A stretch of 64,000 nucleotides of DNA. It comes from Pseudarthrobacter sp. MM222. Lineage in GTDB: Bacteria > Actinomycetota > Actinomycetes > Actinomycetales > Micrococcaceae. Numbering within the stretch: the first letter of the stretch is position 1; every line of letters starts with the position of its first letter. The position numbers and the translations under genes are program-made. Below, in pieces: positions 1 to 8,846 of this stretch. The stretch spans positions 1,612,001-1,676,000 of the forward strand of contig NZ_OX352321.1 of NCBI RefSeq assembly GCF_947090775.1. The letters run 5' to 3'. The notes below the pieces were generated by a model. That model did not search any database. It was given only the letters and a program-made list of their open reading frames with translations, and was not told the origin of the DNA.

Positions 1-222
1 GTCGGCATCGACCGGTTCATGTCCGAGGCCCGTGCCCTGACCAACTTCACCGGCAACGCCGTGGCCACGGTCCTGATCGGCACCTGGGTCAAGGAGATCG
101 ACGGCGACCAGGTTGAGCGGGTGCTGTCCGGCGAGGAACCGTTCGACGAGCAGACCATGCTGGCTCACGGCATGCACCACGAGGCCGCAGCGCCGGCCCA
201 GCCGGCCCCCGCCACCGCCTGA
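1..222 (+). CDS. Dicarboxylate/amino acid:cation symporter, C-terminal fragment
   Basis: The gene enters from the left edge, so only the last 73 codons are visible. The residues [18 protein letters not shown] match the conserved end of the last membrane region of DctA/GltP-type (DAACS) symporters, which take up C4-dicarboxylates or acidic amino acids with protons or sodium. After that comes an Ala/Pro/His-rich cytoplasmic tail. A strong hairpin terminator lies about 60 bases downstream, so this gene is transcriptionally separate from the parA run. Substrate cannot be decided from this fragment; DctA-type is more likely than glutamate because of the [10 protein letters not shown] segment. Confidence 0.8.
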   Translation, partial: VGIDRFMSEARALTNFTGNAVATVLIGTWVKEIDGDQVERVLSGEEPFDEQTMLAHGMHHEAAAPAQPAPATA

Positions 223-283
223 CCTGCGGTAACGCCGTAGCCCCGACGCGGGGCAGCCGGTTAGGCCCGCAGTAGTTCAACAG

Positions 284-324
284 AAAACCGCCCGGACACG
301 CAGAGCGCGTCCGGGCGGTTTTTC
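284..324 (+). terminator. Rho-independent terminator after the symporter gene
   Basis: A perfect 14-bp stem (284-297 with 309-322) encloses an 11-base loop, and the 3' arm ends in a run of T. It sits 62 bases after the symporter stop codon. Confidence 0.85.
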
Positions 325-394
325 GCGCCTCCACAGCAACCCTCGACCTCAACCAGAGGGTCAAGGCTCAAACAATGGCGGCTGTCAAGGTCCG

Positions 395-422
395 TTGAAT
401 ACCGTGTGGGGCGCTGTAACCT
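395..422 (+). promoter_or_regulatory. Candidate promoter for the parA-scpAB run
   Basis: TTGAAT at 395-400 and TAACCT at 417-422 are separated by 16 bases, about 100 bases upstream of parA. The 302-base gap 223-524 therefore holds a terminator, this promoter, an inverted repeat at 440-457 and a 13-bp tandem repeat at 461-486. Confidence 0.45.
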
Positions 423-439
423 TGGGAGGAATAAGATCG

Positions 440-457
440 GCGCTGGAAGTCCAGCGC
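440..457. repeat. Inverted repeat upstream of parA
   Basis: GCGCTGGA (440-447) and TCCAGCGC (450-457) form a perfect 8-bp dyad with a 2-base spacer, just downstream of the putative -10 element. It could be an operator or a leader hairpin. I do not know a matching regulator. Confidence 0.5.
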
Positions 458-460
458 AGG

Positions 461-486
461 TATATCAAGCAGCTATATCAGGCAGT
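461..486. repeat. 13-bp tandem repeat in the parA leader
   Basis: TATATCAAGCAGC (461-473) is followed directly by TATATCAGGCAGT (474-486), with two mismatches. The related sequence AGCATCAAGCA follows at about 491. Function unknown; it lies in the untranslated leader. Confidence 0.5.
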
Positions 487-524
487 CAGCAGCATCAAGC
501 ACCACAATCACCGTCATCGAAAGT

Positions 525-1436
525 GTGGATAGATACGTGAGCAGCGAACAGGGTTCAGCAACTCTGGAAGGCACCGAACTCGATCTGGAAGACGCCGTCA
601 TGGGTCCCACCGGGCGGCCCTACCGCGACTTTCCGGAGCCAGCGCCGCTGTCATCCCACGGCCCTGCACGGGTGATCGCGATGGTCAACCAGAAGGGCGG
701 GGTGGGTAAGACCACGTCCACCATCAACCTCGCCGCCGCCCTGGCCGAATACGGCCGCCGGGTGCTGCTTGTCGACTTCGACCCGCAGGGGGCGCTGTCG
801 GCCGGGCTGGGCATCAACCCCCACGAACTCGATCTCACGGTCTACAACGTCCTGATGGACCGCAAGGTCGATATCCGCGATGCCATCCACAAGACCGGCG
901 TCGAAAACGTGGACCTGCTGCCGGCCAATATCGACCTCTCGGCCGCGGAGGTCCAGCTGGTCAATGAGGTGGCCCGCGAACAGGTGCTTGACCGTGCACT
1001 GAAGAAGGTCGAGGACGATTACGACGTCGTCCTCATTGACTGCCAGCCCTCGCTCGGCCTGCTCACCGTCAACGCGCTGACGGCCGCCCACGGCGTCATC
1101 ATTCCGCTGATCTGCGAGTTCTTCGCCCTGCGCGCGGTGGCTCTACTTGTTGAGACCATCGACAAGGTCCAGGACCGCCTGAACCCGCGGCTGCAGGTCG
1201 ACGGCGTGCTCGCCACCATGTACGACGCCCGCACGCTGCACAGCAGGGAGGTCATCTCCCGCCTTGTGGAGGCCTTCGGCGACAAAGTCTTCGAAACTGT
1301 CATCAAGCGTTCCATCAAGTTTGCCGATGCCACCGTGGCGGCCGAGCCCATCACCAGCTACGCGGGCAACCACATCGGCGCCGACGCCTACCGCAACCTC
1401 GCCAAAGAGCTTATTTCGCGCGGCGGCGCGCCCTAG
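525..1436 (+). CDS. ParA/Soj family ATPase linked to scpA-scpB
   Basis: A 303-residue ATPase of the MinD/ParA superfamily. The deviant Walker A motif KGGVGKTT is at residues 57-64, and Walker A' and B regions follow (VDFDPQGALS, VVLIDCQPSLG). The N-terminal 50 residues are a variable extension. In many actinobacteria a ParA-like gene directly precedes the condensin subunit genes scpA and scpB, as here (8 bases between stop and scpA start). A role in chromosome organisation or segregation is likely. It is not the oriC-linked parA, since no parB is nearby. The GTG at 525 is used here; a GTG at 537 is an equally possible start, because neither has a clear ribosome binding site. Confidence 0.88.
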   Translation: MDRYVSSEQGSATLEGTELDLEDAVMGPTGRPYRDFPEPAPLSSHGPARVIAMVNQKGGVGKTTSTINLAAALAEYGRRVLLVDFDPQGALSAGLGINPHELDLTVYNVLMDRKVDIRDAIHKTGVENVDLLPANIDLSAAEVQLVNEVAREQVLDRALKKVEDDYDVVLIDCQPSLGLLTVNALTAAHGVIIPLICEFFALRAVALLVETIDKVQDRLNPRLQVDGVLATMYDARTLHSREVISRLVEAFGDKVFETVIKRSIKFADATVAAEPITSYAGNHIGADAYRNLAKELISRGGAP

Positions 1437-1444
1437 CCAGGTCC

Positions 1445-2341
1445 GTGGCAGAGGCGGGCGCTCCCACAGCGGAGCTGAATGCACCGGCAGAGCTGAATGC
1501 ACCGGCGGAGCTGGGCAGCGCGGCGGACGCACCGGTGAAGAAACCGGGCTTTGAAGTCCGGCTGGCCAACTTCACCGGCCCCTTCGACCTCCTGCTGGGC
1601 CTGATATCCAAGCACCAGCTGGACATCACCGAAGTGGCCCTCGCCACGGTCACCGATGAATTCATCAGATACATCAAGGGCCTGCAGGCGCTTGGCGAGG
1701 AATGGGCCCTGGATGAGGCCAGCGAATTCCTGGTCATCGCCGCGACCCTGCTGGACCTCAAAGCGGCCCGGCTGCTTCCCGCCGGCGAGGTCGAGGACGA
1801 GGAGGACATCGCGCTGCTGGAAGCCCGTGACCTGATCTTCGCCCGGCTGCTGCAGTACAAGGCCTTCAAGCAGGTCGCCGGCATGATGGGTTCCACGCTC
1901 GAGCTCGAAGGCCGCCGGTTTCCGCGCCAGGTGGCACTCGAGGAGCACTTCTCCGCGCTTCTGCCGGAACTCATCTGGCGGCATACCCCGCAACAGTTCG
2001 CCGCCCTGGCCGAGACGGCGCTCAAGCCCAAGGAAGCCGCCCCGACCGAGGTAGGGCTGGCGCATCTCCACGGAAGCCCCGTCAGCGTCAAGGAGCAGGC
2101 CGAACTGCTCGGCCGCCGCCTGCGGCTGGGCAACCCGCTGACCTTCCGGGCGCTCATCGCCGACGCCGAGTCCTCCCTGGTCGTGGTGGCCCGGTTCCTG
2201 GCGCTGCTGGAGATGTTCCGGGACCGCGCCGTCTCCTTCGACCAGCTGCTGCCGCTGGGGGACCTGACCGTCCACTGGACGGCCGGGTCGGAGATGTGGA
2301 GCAGCGAGAACCTGAGTGAAGAATACGAGGAACAGCCTTGA
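1445..2341 (+). CDS. scpA: Segregation and condensation protein A (kleisin)
   Basis: 298 residues. The sequence FEVRLANFTGPFDLLLGLISKHQLDITEVALA is the classic ScpA N-terminal signature that binds the SMC neck. The C-terminal winged-helix region (about residues 225-290) would bind the SMC head. ScpA bridges the SMC dimer together with ScpB. The first 30 residues carry an in-frame repeat (AELNAP twice, then AELGS), encoded by an 18-bp DNA repeat at 1469-1504. It starts at GTG 1445, and its stop overlaps the TTG start of scpB by 4 bases (TTGA), which suggests translational coupling. Confidence 0.93.
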   Translation: MAEAGAPTAELNAPAELNAPAELGSAADAPVKKPGFEVRLANFTGPFDLLLGLISKHQLDITEVALATVTDEFIRYIKGLQALGEEWALDEASEFLVIAATLLDLKAARLLPAGEVEDEEDIALLEARDLIFARLLQYKAFKQVAGMMGSTLELEGRRFPRQVALEEHFSALLPELIWRHTPQQFAALAETALKPKEAAPTEVGLAHLHGSPVSVKEQAELLGRRLRLGNPLTFRALIADAESSLVVVARFLALLEMFRDRAVSFDQLLPLGDLTVHWTAGSEMWSSENLSEEYEEQP

Positions 2342-3027
2342 GGAACACGCCTTTCGAGCCGGTTCGGACCGAGCCGCCACAGTCCGGGGCCGAGGACGAC
2401 GGCCCGGACCTCGCCAGTCTGCCGGGCGGCGCCCGCGCGGCGCTGGAGGCGGTGCTGATGGTAATCGACGAACCCGCCACTGCCGCCGGGCTGGCGGCGG
2501 GTCTGAATCTGACGGTCGACGTCGTCGAAGGGCTGCTCGCGGACCTGCAGCGGGAGTATAACGGTTATACTGTTAATGCCCCGGATGTGGACGAAGCCAG
2601 CAGCAACGGTTTCAGCTCCACCGCCCGGGGTTTTGAATTGCGGAATATCGCCGGAGGCTGGCGGATCTATTCCCGGGCTGAATTCGCCGATATCGTCGGC
2701 GGTTTCGTACTGGAAGGACAGACGGCCAGGCTGACGCAGGCGGCGCTCGAAACGCTCGCCGTCATCGCTTACCGCCAGCCCGTATCAAGGGCGCGGGTGT
2801 CTGCAATTCGAGGAGTCAACGTTGACTCTGTCGTGCGGACGCTGACGCAGCGGGGGCTGATTGAGGATTCGGGAACAGATCCCGAGTCCGGAGCCATCCT
2901 GTACCGCACGACGTCGTATTTCCTGGAACGTATGGGAATCGGCTCGGTGGCGGAATTACCGCAGCTTTCACCCCATCTTCCGGGGCTCGAAGGTATCGAA
3001 GAGTTCTACGACGCAGGAAGAATGTAG
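2338..3027 (+). CDS. scpB: Segregation and condensation protein B
   Basis: 229 residues with the two winged-helix domains of ScpB. Family features include LEAVLMVIDEPAT near residue 40 and TQAALETLAVIAYRQPVSRARVSAIRGVN in the middle. It dimerises and stabilises the ScpA-SMC complex. The start is TTG at 2338, overlapping the scpA stop codon. The N-terminal 35 residues are a polar extension. The 112-base gap to rluB may carry the ribosome binding site and leader of that gene; no terminator is visible. Confidence 0.92.
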   Translation: MRNTPFEPVRTEPPQSGAEDDGPDLASLPGGARAALEAVLMVIDEPATAAGLAAGLNLTVDVVEGLLADLQREYNGYTVNAPDVDEASSNGFSSTARGFELRNIAGGWRIYSRAEFADIVGGFVLEGQTARLTQAALETLAVIAYRQPVSRARVSAIRGVNVDSVVRTLTQRGLIEDSGTDPESGAILYRTTSYFLERMGIGSVAELPQLSPHLPGLEGIEEFYDAGRM

Positions 3028-3139
3028 GCAGCAAGACTGCCTGCGCACGAGTATCCACGAGGGCAGAAGCATTTTGCCCGAGCTGGCGGGCATTGTCGGG
3101 AGACAAGCAGCGCCGGTCAACACAAACGAAGGACGGGTC

Positions 3140-4429
3140 ATGACACAGGCGGGACGCCAGGGTTCACCACGTAACGGTTCGGGACGCAACGGTGCTGGAA
3201 ACAACAGCGCTGGAAAAAACAGCGCCGGACAAAATTCAGCGCCAGGCTTCGGCCGTGGCGCACAGGGCGCCGGGCGCCCTGCACAAGGCGGCGCCGGCCG
3301 CAATTCCCAGGGCGGCGCAAGCCGCGGCGCGGGAGCCGGTTTCAAGGGCGGGGGAGACCGCCCCTTCAAGCACCCGAAGCCTCGCGAAGAGGCCTTCATC
3401 GATCCGGATCTGCAGGGCCCGGGCGGAGCACCCACCGACCGGCCGGCTTCCGGCGACCGGAAACCCAGCGGCTTTACCGGCAAGGCAGCCGCCCGCAAGC
3501 CCGGCGCCCGGAAGCCCGGCTTCGGCAAGGACCCCGGCACCCCCGGTGCGCTCAAGCCCAAGCCGCGCACCGGCGCACCCAAGACCGCTGCCGCCCGCGC
3601 CTTCGGCAGCGAACGCTTCGGCCAGAACCTCGGCCCCGTGCGCCGGCCGGCCCGCAAGCGCGGACCCCGCGCCGAGGTGCCCCAGTCCGACCTGCATGAC
3701 CAGGACGGCATCCGCCTTCAGAAGGTCATGGCGTCGGCCGGCGTCGCCTCGCGGCGCGTCTGCGAGGAAATGATCGCCGAAGGCCGCGTCGAGGTCGACG
3801 GCCAGGTCGTCACCGAGCTCGGCGTCCGCGTCGATCCGAAGACCGCCGTGGTCCACGTGGACGGACTCCGCATCCAGCTGGACGAGAACATGGTCTACAT
3901 GGTCTTCAACAAGCCCAAGGGTGTCGTCTCCACCATGGAAGACCCGGACGGCCGCCCCTGCATCAGCGACTTCGTCCGCAACAGCCACGGCGAACGGCTC
4001 TTCCACGTGGGCCGGCTCGACGTCGCCACCGAGGGCCTGCTGCTGCTGACAAACGACGGCGAACTCGCCAACCGCCTCACGCACCCCTCCTACGAAGTGC
4101 CCAAGACCTACCTCGTGCAGGTCCGCGGGCCGTTCCCGCAGGGCATCGGCGCCCAGCTCAAGGCCGGCGTTGAACTTGAGGACGGCTTCGCCTCGGTGGA
4201 CTCCTTCAAGCTCGTCGACTCGACTCCGGGCCACGTGCTGATCGAGGTCGTCCTGCACTCGGGCAAGAACCGCATCGTCCGGCGCCTCTTCGACGCCGTC
4301 GGCTTCCCGGTTCTGCGCCTGGTCCGCGTCAAGGTCGGGCCCATTGGCCTGGGAGACCAGCGCCAGGGCAGCATCCGCAACCTCGGCAAGCAGGAAGTCG
4401 GTCACCTGCTGGCATCCGTAGGGCTGTAA
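3140..4429 (+). CDS. Pseudouridine synthase RluB-type with a long disordered N-terminus
   Basis: 429 residues from the ATG at 3140, which has AAGGA (3129-3133) 7 bases upstream; reading the frame further upstream only re-reads the scpB 3' end. Residues about 1-185 are Gly/Asn/Arg/Lys/Pro-rich and low complexity, with repeats such as NSAGKNSAGQNSA and KPGARKPGF. An S4 RNA-binding domain starts at about residue 189 (IRLQKVMASAGVASRR). The RsuA/RluB catalytic domain follows, with GRLDVATEGLLLLTND containing the catalytic Asp. Bacterial RluB modifies U2605 of 23S rRNA (E. coli numbering). The order scpA-scpB-rluB-cmk-der is conserved in Gram-positive bacteria. The extension roughly doubles the family's usual length. 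Confidence 0.88.
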   Translation: MTQAGRQGSPRNGSGRNGAGNNSAGKNSAGQNSAPGFGRGAQGAGRPAQGGAGRNSQGGASRGAGAGFKGGGDRPFKHPKPREEAFIDPDLQGPGGAPTDRPASGDRKPSGFTGKAAARKPGARKPGFGKDPGTPGALKPKPRTGAPKTAAARAFGSERFGQNLGPVRRPARKRGPRAEVPQSDLHDQDGIRLQKVMASAGVASRRVCEEMIAEGRVEVDGQVVTELGVRVDPKTAVVHVDGLRIQLDENMVYMVFNKPKGVVSTMEDPDGRPCISDFVRNSHGERLFHVGRLDVATEGLLLLTNDGELANRLTHPSYEVPKTYLVQVRGPFPQGIGAQLKAGVELEDGFASVDSFKLVDSTPGHVLIEVVLHSGKNRIVRRLFDAVGFPVLRLVRVKVGPIGLGDQRQGSIRNLGKQEVGHLLASVGL

Positions 4430-4433
4430 AGGT

Positions 4434-5543
4434 ATGTCTGCTTTCCGCACCCACGGCCGGGGCCACCTGAATGGCCCGGTCGTGGTCATCGGGACTGGGC
4501 TCCTGGGCACCAGCATCGGGCTGGGGCTGCGGGGCCGCGGCGTGTCCGTGTTCCTCTCCGATCCCTCGCCCACCAACCAGGCCGTCGCCGTCGATATCGG
4601 CGCCGGCCTGCCCTTGGCGCGCCTGGACGCAGAACGGCCTGAACTCGTCGTGGTCGCCGCCCCGCCGGACGTCACTGCGGACGTCGTCGCCCAGGCTTTG
4701 CAGGACTACCCGGACGCGACCGTCGTCGACATCGCCAGCGTCAAGGCGGACATCCAGGCGGAGCTCCGCGGCCGGGGCACAGACCTCGGCCGTTATGTCG
4801 GGACCCACCCCATGGCAGGCCGGGAGAAGTCAGGCCCGGTAGCCGCCCGCGGTGAACTGTTCACCTCGATGCCCTGGGTACTTTGTCCCGCTGCGGAAAC
4901 CTCCCCCGTGGCTTTGCAGGCCGCCCGCGCCCTCGCGACAGACCTTGGCGCCGTCGTATCCGAATTCTCCGCCGAAGAACACGACGAGGCCGTGGCGCTT
5001 GTCTCCCACCTGCCCCAGATCATGTCCTCGCTCGTGGCCAGCCGGCTGCAGGGCACTCCCTTGCACGCGCTGTCCCTCTCCGGGAACGGCCTGCGGGACG
5101 TGACCCGCATCGCCGCGAGCGATCCCACGCTCTGGGTCCAGATCCTGGGTGCGAACGCGGACAAGCTCGTCGGGATCCTGCACGGGGTCCGCGAAGACCT
5201 GAACCGCCTGATCGGCACGCTGGAAAACCCGACCGCCCCCGGCGCCCGGCTTGACCTGGCCCAGCTGATCAGCGAAGGCAACGCCGGGCAGTCCCGGATT
5301 CCGGGCAAGCATGGCGGACCGCCGCAAGCCTACTCCTGGCTGACGGTCCTGGTGGATGACACCCCGGGCCAGATCGCCCGGCTCCTCACGGAGATCGGCG
5401 AGATCGGCGTTAACCTCGAGGACCTCCGCCTGGACCATTCCTCGGGACAGAACGTGGGCATGGTGGAGATCTCCGTCCTGCCCAACAAGCATGACCTATT
5501 AATCGAAGCCCTCAACGACCGCGGATGGCGGGTACTCCAGTAA
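4434..5543 (+). CDS. tyrA: Prephenate dehydrogenase
   Basis: 369 residues. An N-terminal Rossmann fold binds NAD(P) (VVIGTGLLGTSIGLGL, residues about 16-31). The catalytic His lies in GTHPMAGREKSG. A C-terminal ACT domain (TVLVDDTPGQIARLLTEIGEIGVNLEDLRLD, from about residue 304) probably senses tyrosine. The enzyme oxidises and decarboxylates prephenate to 4-hydroxyphenylpyruvate in tyrosine synthesis; arogenate use cannot be excluded. ATG 4434 is only 4 bases after the rluB stop. The stop codon shares a base with the ATG of cmk (TAATG). Confidence 0.92.
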   Translation: MSAFRTHGRGHLNGPVVVIGTGLLGTSIGLGLRGRGVSVFLSDPSPTNQAVAVDIGAGLPLARLDAERPELVVVAAPPDVTADVVAQALQDYPDATVVDIASVKADIQAELRGRGTDLGRYVGTHPMAGREKSGPVAARGELFTSMPWVLCPAAETSPVALQAARALATDLGAVVSEFSAEEHDEAVALVSHLPQIMSSLVASRLQGTPLHALSLSGNGLRDVTRIAASDPTLWVQILGANADKLVGILHGVREDLNRLIGTLENPTAPGARLDLAQLISEGNAGQSRIPGKHGGPPQAYSWLTVLVDDTPGQIARLLTEIGEIGVNLEDLRLDHSSGQNVGMVEISVLPNKHDLLIEALNDRGWRVLQ

Positions 5544-6286
5544 TGACACAGGAAATCATAGAAACGGTGGACGTTGTCCGCCCCGGTAAGAGCCTTGTCG
5601 TGGCGATCGACGGCCCGTCCGGATCGGGCAAGTCCAGCGTCAGCAAGGAAGTCGCGCGGCGGCTCAGGCTTGCCTACCTCGACACCGGCGCCATGTACCG
5701 CGCCCTGACCTGGTTCTGCCTGGATTCCGGCACGGACCTCGAAGACGGCGCCGCGGTTGAGGCCGCAGCGGAGAACCTGCCGCTGGAGATCAGCACAAGC
5801 CCGCAGGACGAGTACGTCCGCGTGGGCGGCGTCGACATTACGCTCGCCATCCGGGAGCCGGAGATCTCCGCGGCCGTGAGTGCCGTGGCCACCACCCTCG
5901 GTGCCCGCACCGAACTGATCCGCCGCCAGCGGGAGATGATCGAACTGCACCACCGCCGCATGGTGGTCGAGGGGCGGGACATCACCACTGTCGTGGCGCC
6001 GCACGCCGAAGTACGGATGCTGCTCACCGCGAGCGAGGAAGCGCGCCTGCGCCGCCGGGGCATCCAGCTGGGCGGCAGCCAGAACGCCGAGCAGCTCGCC
6101 GCCCAGGTGACCCAGCGCGACGCCAAGGACTCCACTGTGGTGAACTTCACGCAGGCCGCCGACGGCGTCGTCACCCTGGACTCCTCGGACCTGGACTTCA
6201 CGCAAACCGTCGACGCCGCCCTCGGCATCGTTGACAGCGTCATCAACCACAAAGTCAGCAACCACAAGGTCACCAACCTTGACTGA
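5543..6286 (+). CDS. cmk: Cytidylate kinase
   Basis: 247 residues. The P-loop is AIDGPSGSGKSS, followed by YLDTGAMYRALTW and the conserved VVEGRDITTVVAPHAEVRMLLTA. It phosphorylates CMP and dCMP to the diphosphates. I use the ATG at 5543, which overlaps the tyrA stop (TAATG); an in-frame ATG at 5525 would add 6 residues inside tyrA. The last residues ([13 protein letters not shown]) are a small repeat. The plsC-type gene starts inside its 3' end. Confidence 0.93.
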   Translation: MTQEIIETVDVVRPGKSLVVAIDGPSGSGKSSVSKEVARRLRLAYLDTGAMYRALTWFCLDSGTDLEDGAAVEAAAENLPLEISTSPQDEYVRVGGVDITLAIREPEISAAVSAVATTLGARTELIRRQREMIELHHRRMVVEGRDITTVVAPHAEVRMLLTASEEARLRRRGIQLGGSQNAEQLAAQVTQRDAKDSTVVNFTQAADGVVTLDSSDLDFTQTVDAALGIVDSVINHKVSNHKVTNLD

Positions 6287-7016
6287 GCCGCAACCGGCAC
6301 TGCCGGGACGGTGGACGACAACCTGGAGCCGGCCCGTGGGCTGGCTCCTGGACCACGTCGTCTACCGCACTTCGGTAACGGGGCGGGCCAACGTCCCGGC
6401 CTCCGGACCGGTGATCTTCGCCGGAAACCACATCAGTTTCCTGGACGGTCCGGTCATGTTCGGCGCCGCACCCCGGCCGATGCACATCCTGGTCAAGAAG
6501 GAACTGTTCACCGGCTTCCTGGGCCGGGTGCTCACCGCCTCGGGCCAGCTCGCCGTTGACCGCGCGGGTGACCGTGCCGCCCTGCACATGGCCCGTCGCG
6601 TGCTCGAGGCCGGCCGCTGCGTCGGCATCCTCCCCGAGGGAACACGGGGGAGCGGCGAAGCCTCCGCCATCAGCAACGGTGTCGCCTGGCTTGCGCTGAA
6701 CTCCGGTGCCACCGTGGTTCCCGTGGCCATCCTCGGCACCAGGGTCAGCGGCGAGGACCTGGATGCCGTTCCCCGCCCGCGCCGGCGGCTGCATGTCAGC
6801 TTCGGCGGAGCCTTGAATGTGAGCCGCCGTCCCGGCGAGACCGGCCGTGATTCAATGGACAGGGCGGGAACCGAGATCCGCGCCGCGCTGGCCCGCCATG
6901 TCCAGGATTCCATCACCGGCAGCGGGCAGCCCTTGCCCGACGCGGATTCCCCGCAAGAACGTCATGAAGCAGTAGCCGGGACGCCGGCAGATCACCACCT
7001 AAGGAATGTGCAATGA
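6279..7016 (+). CDS. Lysophospholipid (1-acylglycerol-3-phosphate) acyltransferase
   Basis: 245 residues from TTG 6279, a start that overlaps the cmk stop by 8 bases. The reading frame extends back to 6231 within cmk, but that part has no family resemblance. The PlsC motif I is NHISFLD (His51, Asp56), and motif III is PEGTRGSGE near residue 125. It transfers an acyl chain to lysophosphatidic acid or a related lipid at the membrane. A cmk-plsC-der order occurs in many actinobacteria and firmicutes. The stop overlaps the ATG of der (ATGA). Confidence 0.85.
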   Translation: MTEPQPALPGRWTTTWSRPVGWLLDHVVYRTSVTGRANVPASGPVIFAGNHISFLDGPVMFGAAPRPMHILVKKELFTGFLGRVLTASGQLAVDRAGDRAALHMARRVLEAGRCVGILPEGTRGSGEASAISNGVAWLALNSGATVVPVAILGTRVSGEDLDAVPRPRRRLHVSFGGALNVSRRPGETGRDSMDRAGTEIRAALARHVQDSITGSGQPLPDADSPQERHEAVAGTPADHHLRNVQ

Positions 7017-8563
7017 GCGATACGACTCAAACCTCCGGCAACTTTGGCGCCGGCGAAGACGAATACACGCCCACCGGCACGGACCAGGTGGCAGAGCATC
7101 TTGCCGCCCTGGACGATGAGGAAGCGGAGATCCGAGCGGCTTCGCTCCGGGCGGGCCTGGACGACTACGATCTCGACGAGGAAGACGCCGCCCTCCTGAG
7201 TGGCCACTACGACGACGAGGACTTCGACGGTCCGGTCAAACTGGATCCCGTCCTCGCCATCATCGGCCGTCCCAACGTGGGCAAGTCCACCCTGGTCAAC
7301 CGCATCCTCGGACGCCGCGAAGCCGTGGTGGAAGACACCCCCGGCGTCACCCGTGACCGCGTCATGTACTCGGCCACCTGGAACGGCCGGAACTTCACCG
7401 TCGTCGACACCGGCGGCTGGGAGCACGACGCCCGCGGCATCCACGCCCGTGTCGCCGAACAGGCCGAGATGGCCGTGGAACTCGCCGACGCCGTGCTGTT
7501 CGTCGTCGACTCCGCCGTCGGCGCGACCGCCACGGACGAAGCCGTCGTGAAGATGCTGCGCAAGTCCAAGAAGCCGGTCATCATTGTGGCCAACAAGGTG
7601 GATGACTTCGCGCAGGAAGCCGACTCGGCCACGCTCTGGGGCCTCGGCTTCGGCGAGCCGTACCCGGTCTCGGCGCTCCACGGCCGCGGCGTTGCCGACC
7701 TGCTGGACCACGTCATGGACACGCTGCCCGAGTTCTCGACCATCGAAGGGCTGGAACGCTCCGGCGGCCCGCGCCGCATCGCGCTAATCGGCCGGCCGAA
7801 CGTCGGCAAGTCCTCGCTGCTGAACAAGCTCGCCGGTTCCGAGCGCGTGGTGGTGGACAACACCGCCGGCACCACCCGGGACCCGGTCGATGAGTTCATT
7901 GAACTCGGCGGCCGCACCTGGCGCTTCGTCGACACCGCCGGCATCCGCCGCCGCCAGCACATGGCTCAGGGCGCCGACTTCTACGCCTCGCTGCGTACCC
8001 AGAGTGCGCTCGAAAAGGCCGAGGTCGCCGTCGTACTGCTCGCCGTGGACGAAGTGCTGAGCGAGCAGGACGTCCGCATCCTGCAGCTGGCCATCGAATC
8101 GGGCCGGGCAATGGTCCTCGCGTTCAACAAGTGGGACCTGCTCGACGACGAACGCCGCACCTACCTGGAGCGGGAGATCGAGCAGGACCTGGCCCACGTG
8201 GCGTGGGCCCCGCGAGTCAACATTTCGGCGCTGACCGGTTGGCACAAGGACAAGCTGGTCCCTGCCCTGGACACCGCGCTGGAAAGCTGGGACAAGCGCA
8301 TTCCGACCGGACGCCTCAACGCGTTCCTGGGCGAACTGGTCGCGGCGCACCCGCACCCGGTCCGCGGCGGCAAGCAGCCCCGCATCCTGTTCGGCACGCA
8401 GGCCTCCAGCCGTCCGCCGAAGTTCGTCCTGTTCACCACCGGTTTCCTGGACCCGGGCTACCGCCGCTTCATCACGCGCCGGCTCCGTGAGACCTTCGGT
8501 TTCGAGGGCACTCCGATCGAGGTCAACATGCGCGTCCGCGAAAAGCGCGGAAAGAAGCGTTAA
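7013..8563 (+). CDS. der: Ribosome-assembly GTPase Der (EngA)
   Basis: 516 residues. There are two GTPase domains in tandem: GRPNVGKST at about residue 85 and GRPNVGKSS at about residue 260. Each has its G3 and G4 motifs (DTGGW, NKVD; DTAGI, NKWD). A KH-like domain follows, ending in a basic tail (REKRGKKR). Der acts in maturation of the 50S subunit. An acidic, low-complexity N-terminal extension of about 75 residues is typical of actinobacterial versions and absent from E. coli. It overlaps the acyltransferase by 4 bases and is the last gene of the run before tRNA-Pro. Confidence 0.95.
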   Translation: MSDTTQTSGNFGAGEDEYTPTGTDQVAEHLAALDDEEAEIRAASLRAGLDDYDLDEEDAALLSGHYDDEDFDGPVKLDPVLAIIGRPNVGKSTLVNRILGRREAVVEDTPGVTRDRVMYSATWNGRNFTVVDTGGWEHDARGIHARVAEQAEMAVELADAVLFVVDSAVGATATDEAVVKMLRKSKKPVIIVANKVDDFAQEADSATLWGLGFGEPYPVSALHGRGVADLLDHVMDTLPEFSTIEGLERSGGPRRIALIGRPNVGKSSLLNKLAGSERVVVDNTAGTTRDPVDEFIELGGRTWRFVDTAGIRRRQHMAQGADFYASLRTQSALEKAEVAVVLLAVDEVLSEQDVRILQLAIESGRAMVLAFNKWDLLDDERRTYLEREIEQDLAHVAWAPRVNISALTGWHKDKLVPALDTALESWDKRIPTGRLNAFLGELVAAHPHPVRGGKQPRILFGTQASSRPPKFVLFTTGFLDPGYRRFITRRLRETFGFEGTPIEVNMRVREKRGKKR

Positions 8564-8713
8564 TTTCGACACACCTGACCGGTGACGGCTTGAAAATGTC
8601 ACAGGCACCCTCCGGGATCGTGTAAGCTTTTGGAGGTGGTTCGGCCGGACTGCAGAGATGGAATGTCCTGGATATACGGGAGATAACATCGAGGCGGAGA
8701 ACGGCGGAACTGA

Positions 8714-8790
<77 letters not shown>

Positions 8791-8805
8791 ACAAAGACAC
8801 AGGCT

Positions 8806-8842
8806 AAAGGCCGCTTCCGGAGAAATCCGGAGGCGGCCTTTT
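8806..8842. terminator. Bidirectional terminator between tRNA-Pro and adk
   Basis: A 15-bp stem (8806-8820 with 8827-8841, one G-U pair) with a 6-base loop. It is flanked by A-run and T-run, so it can stop transcription from both the tRNA on the plus strand and adk on the minus strand. Confidence 0.85.
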
Positions 8843-8846
8843 GCTG

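Noticed and set aside
2861..3139. Upstream in-frame extension of the RluB-type gene
   Set aside because: It re-reads the scpB 3' end in another frame and the gap. The ATG at 3140 has a proper ribosome binding site.
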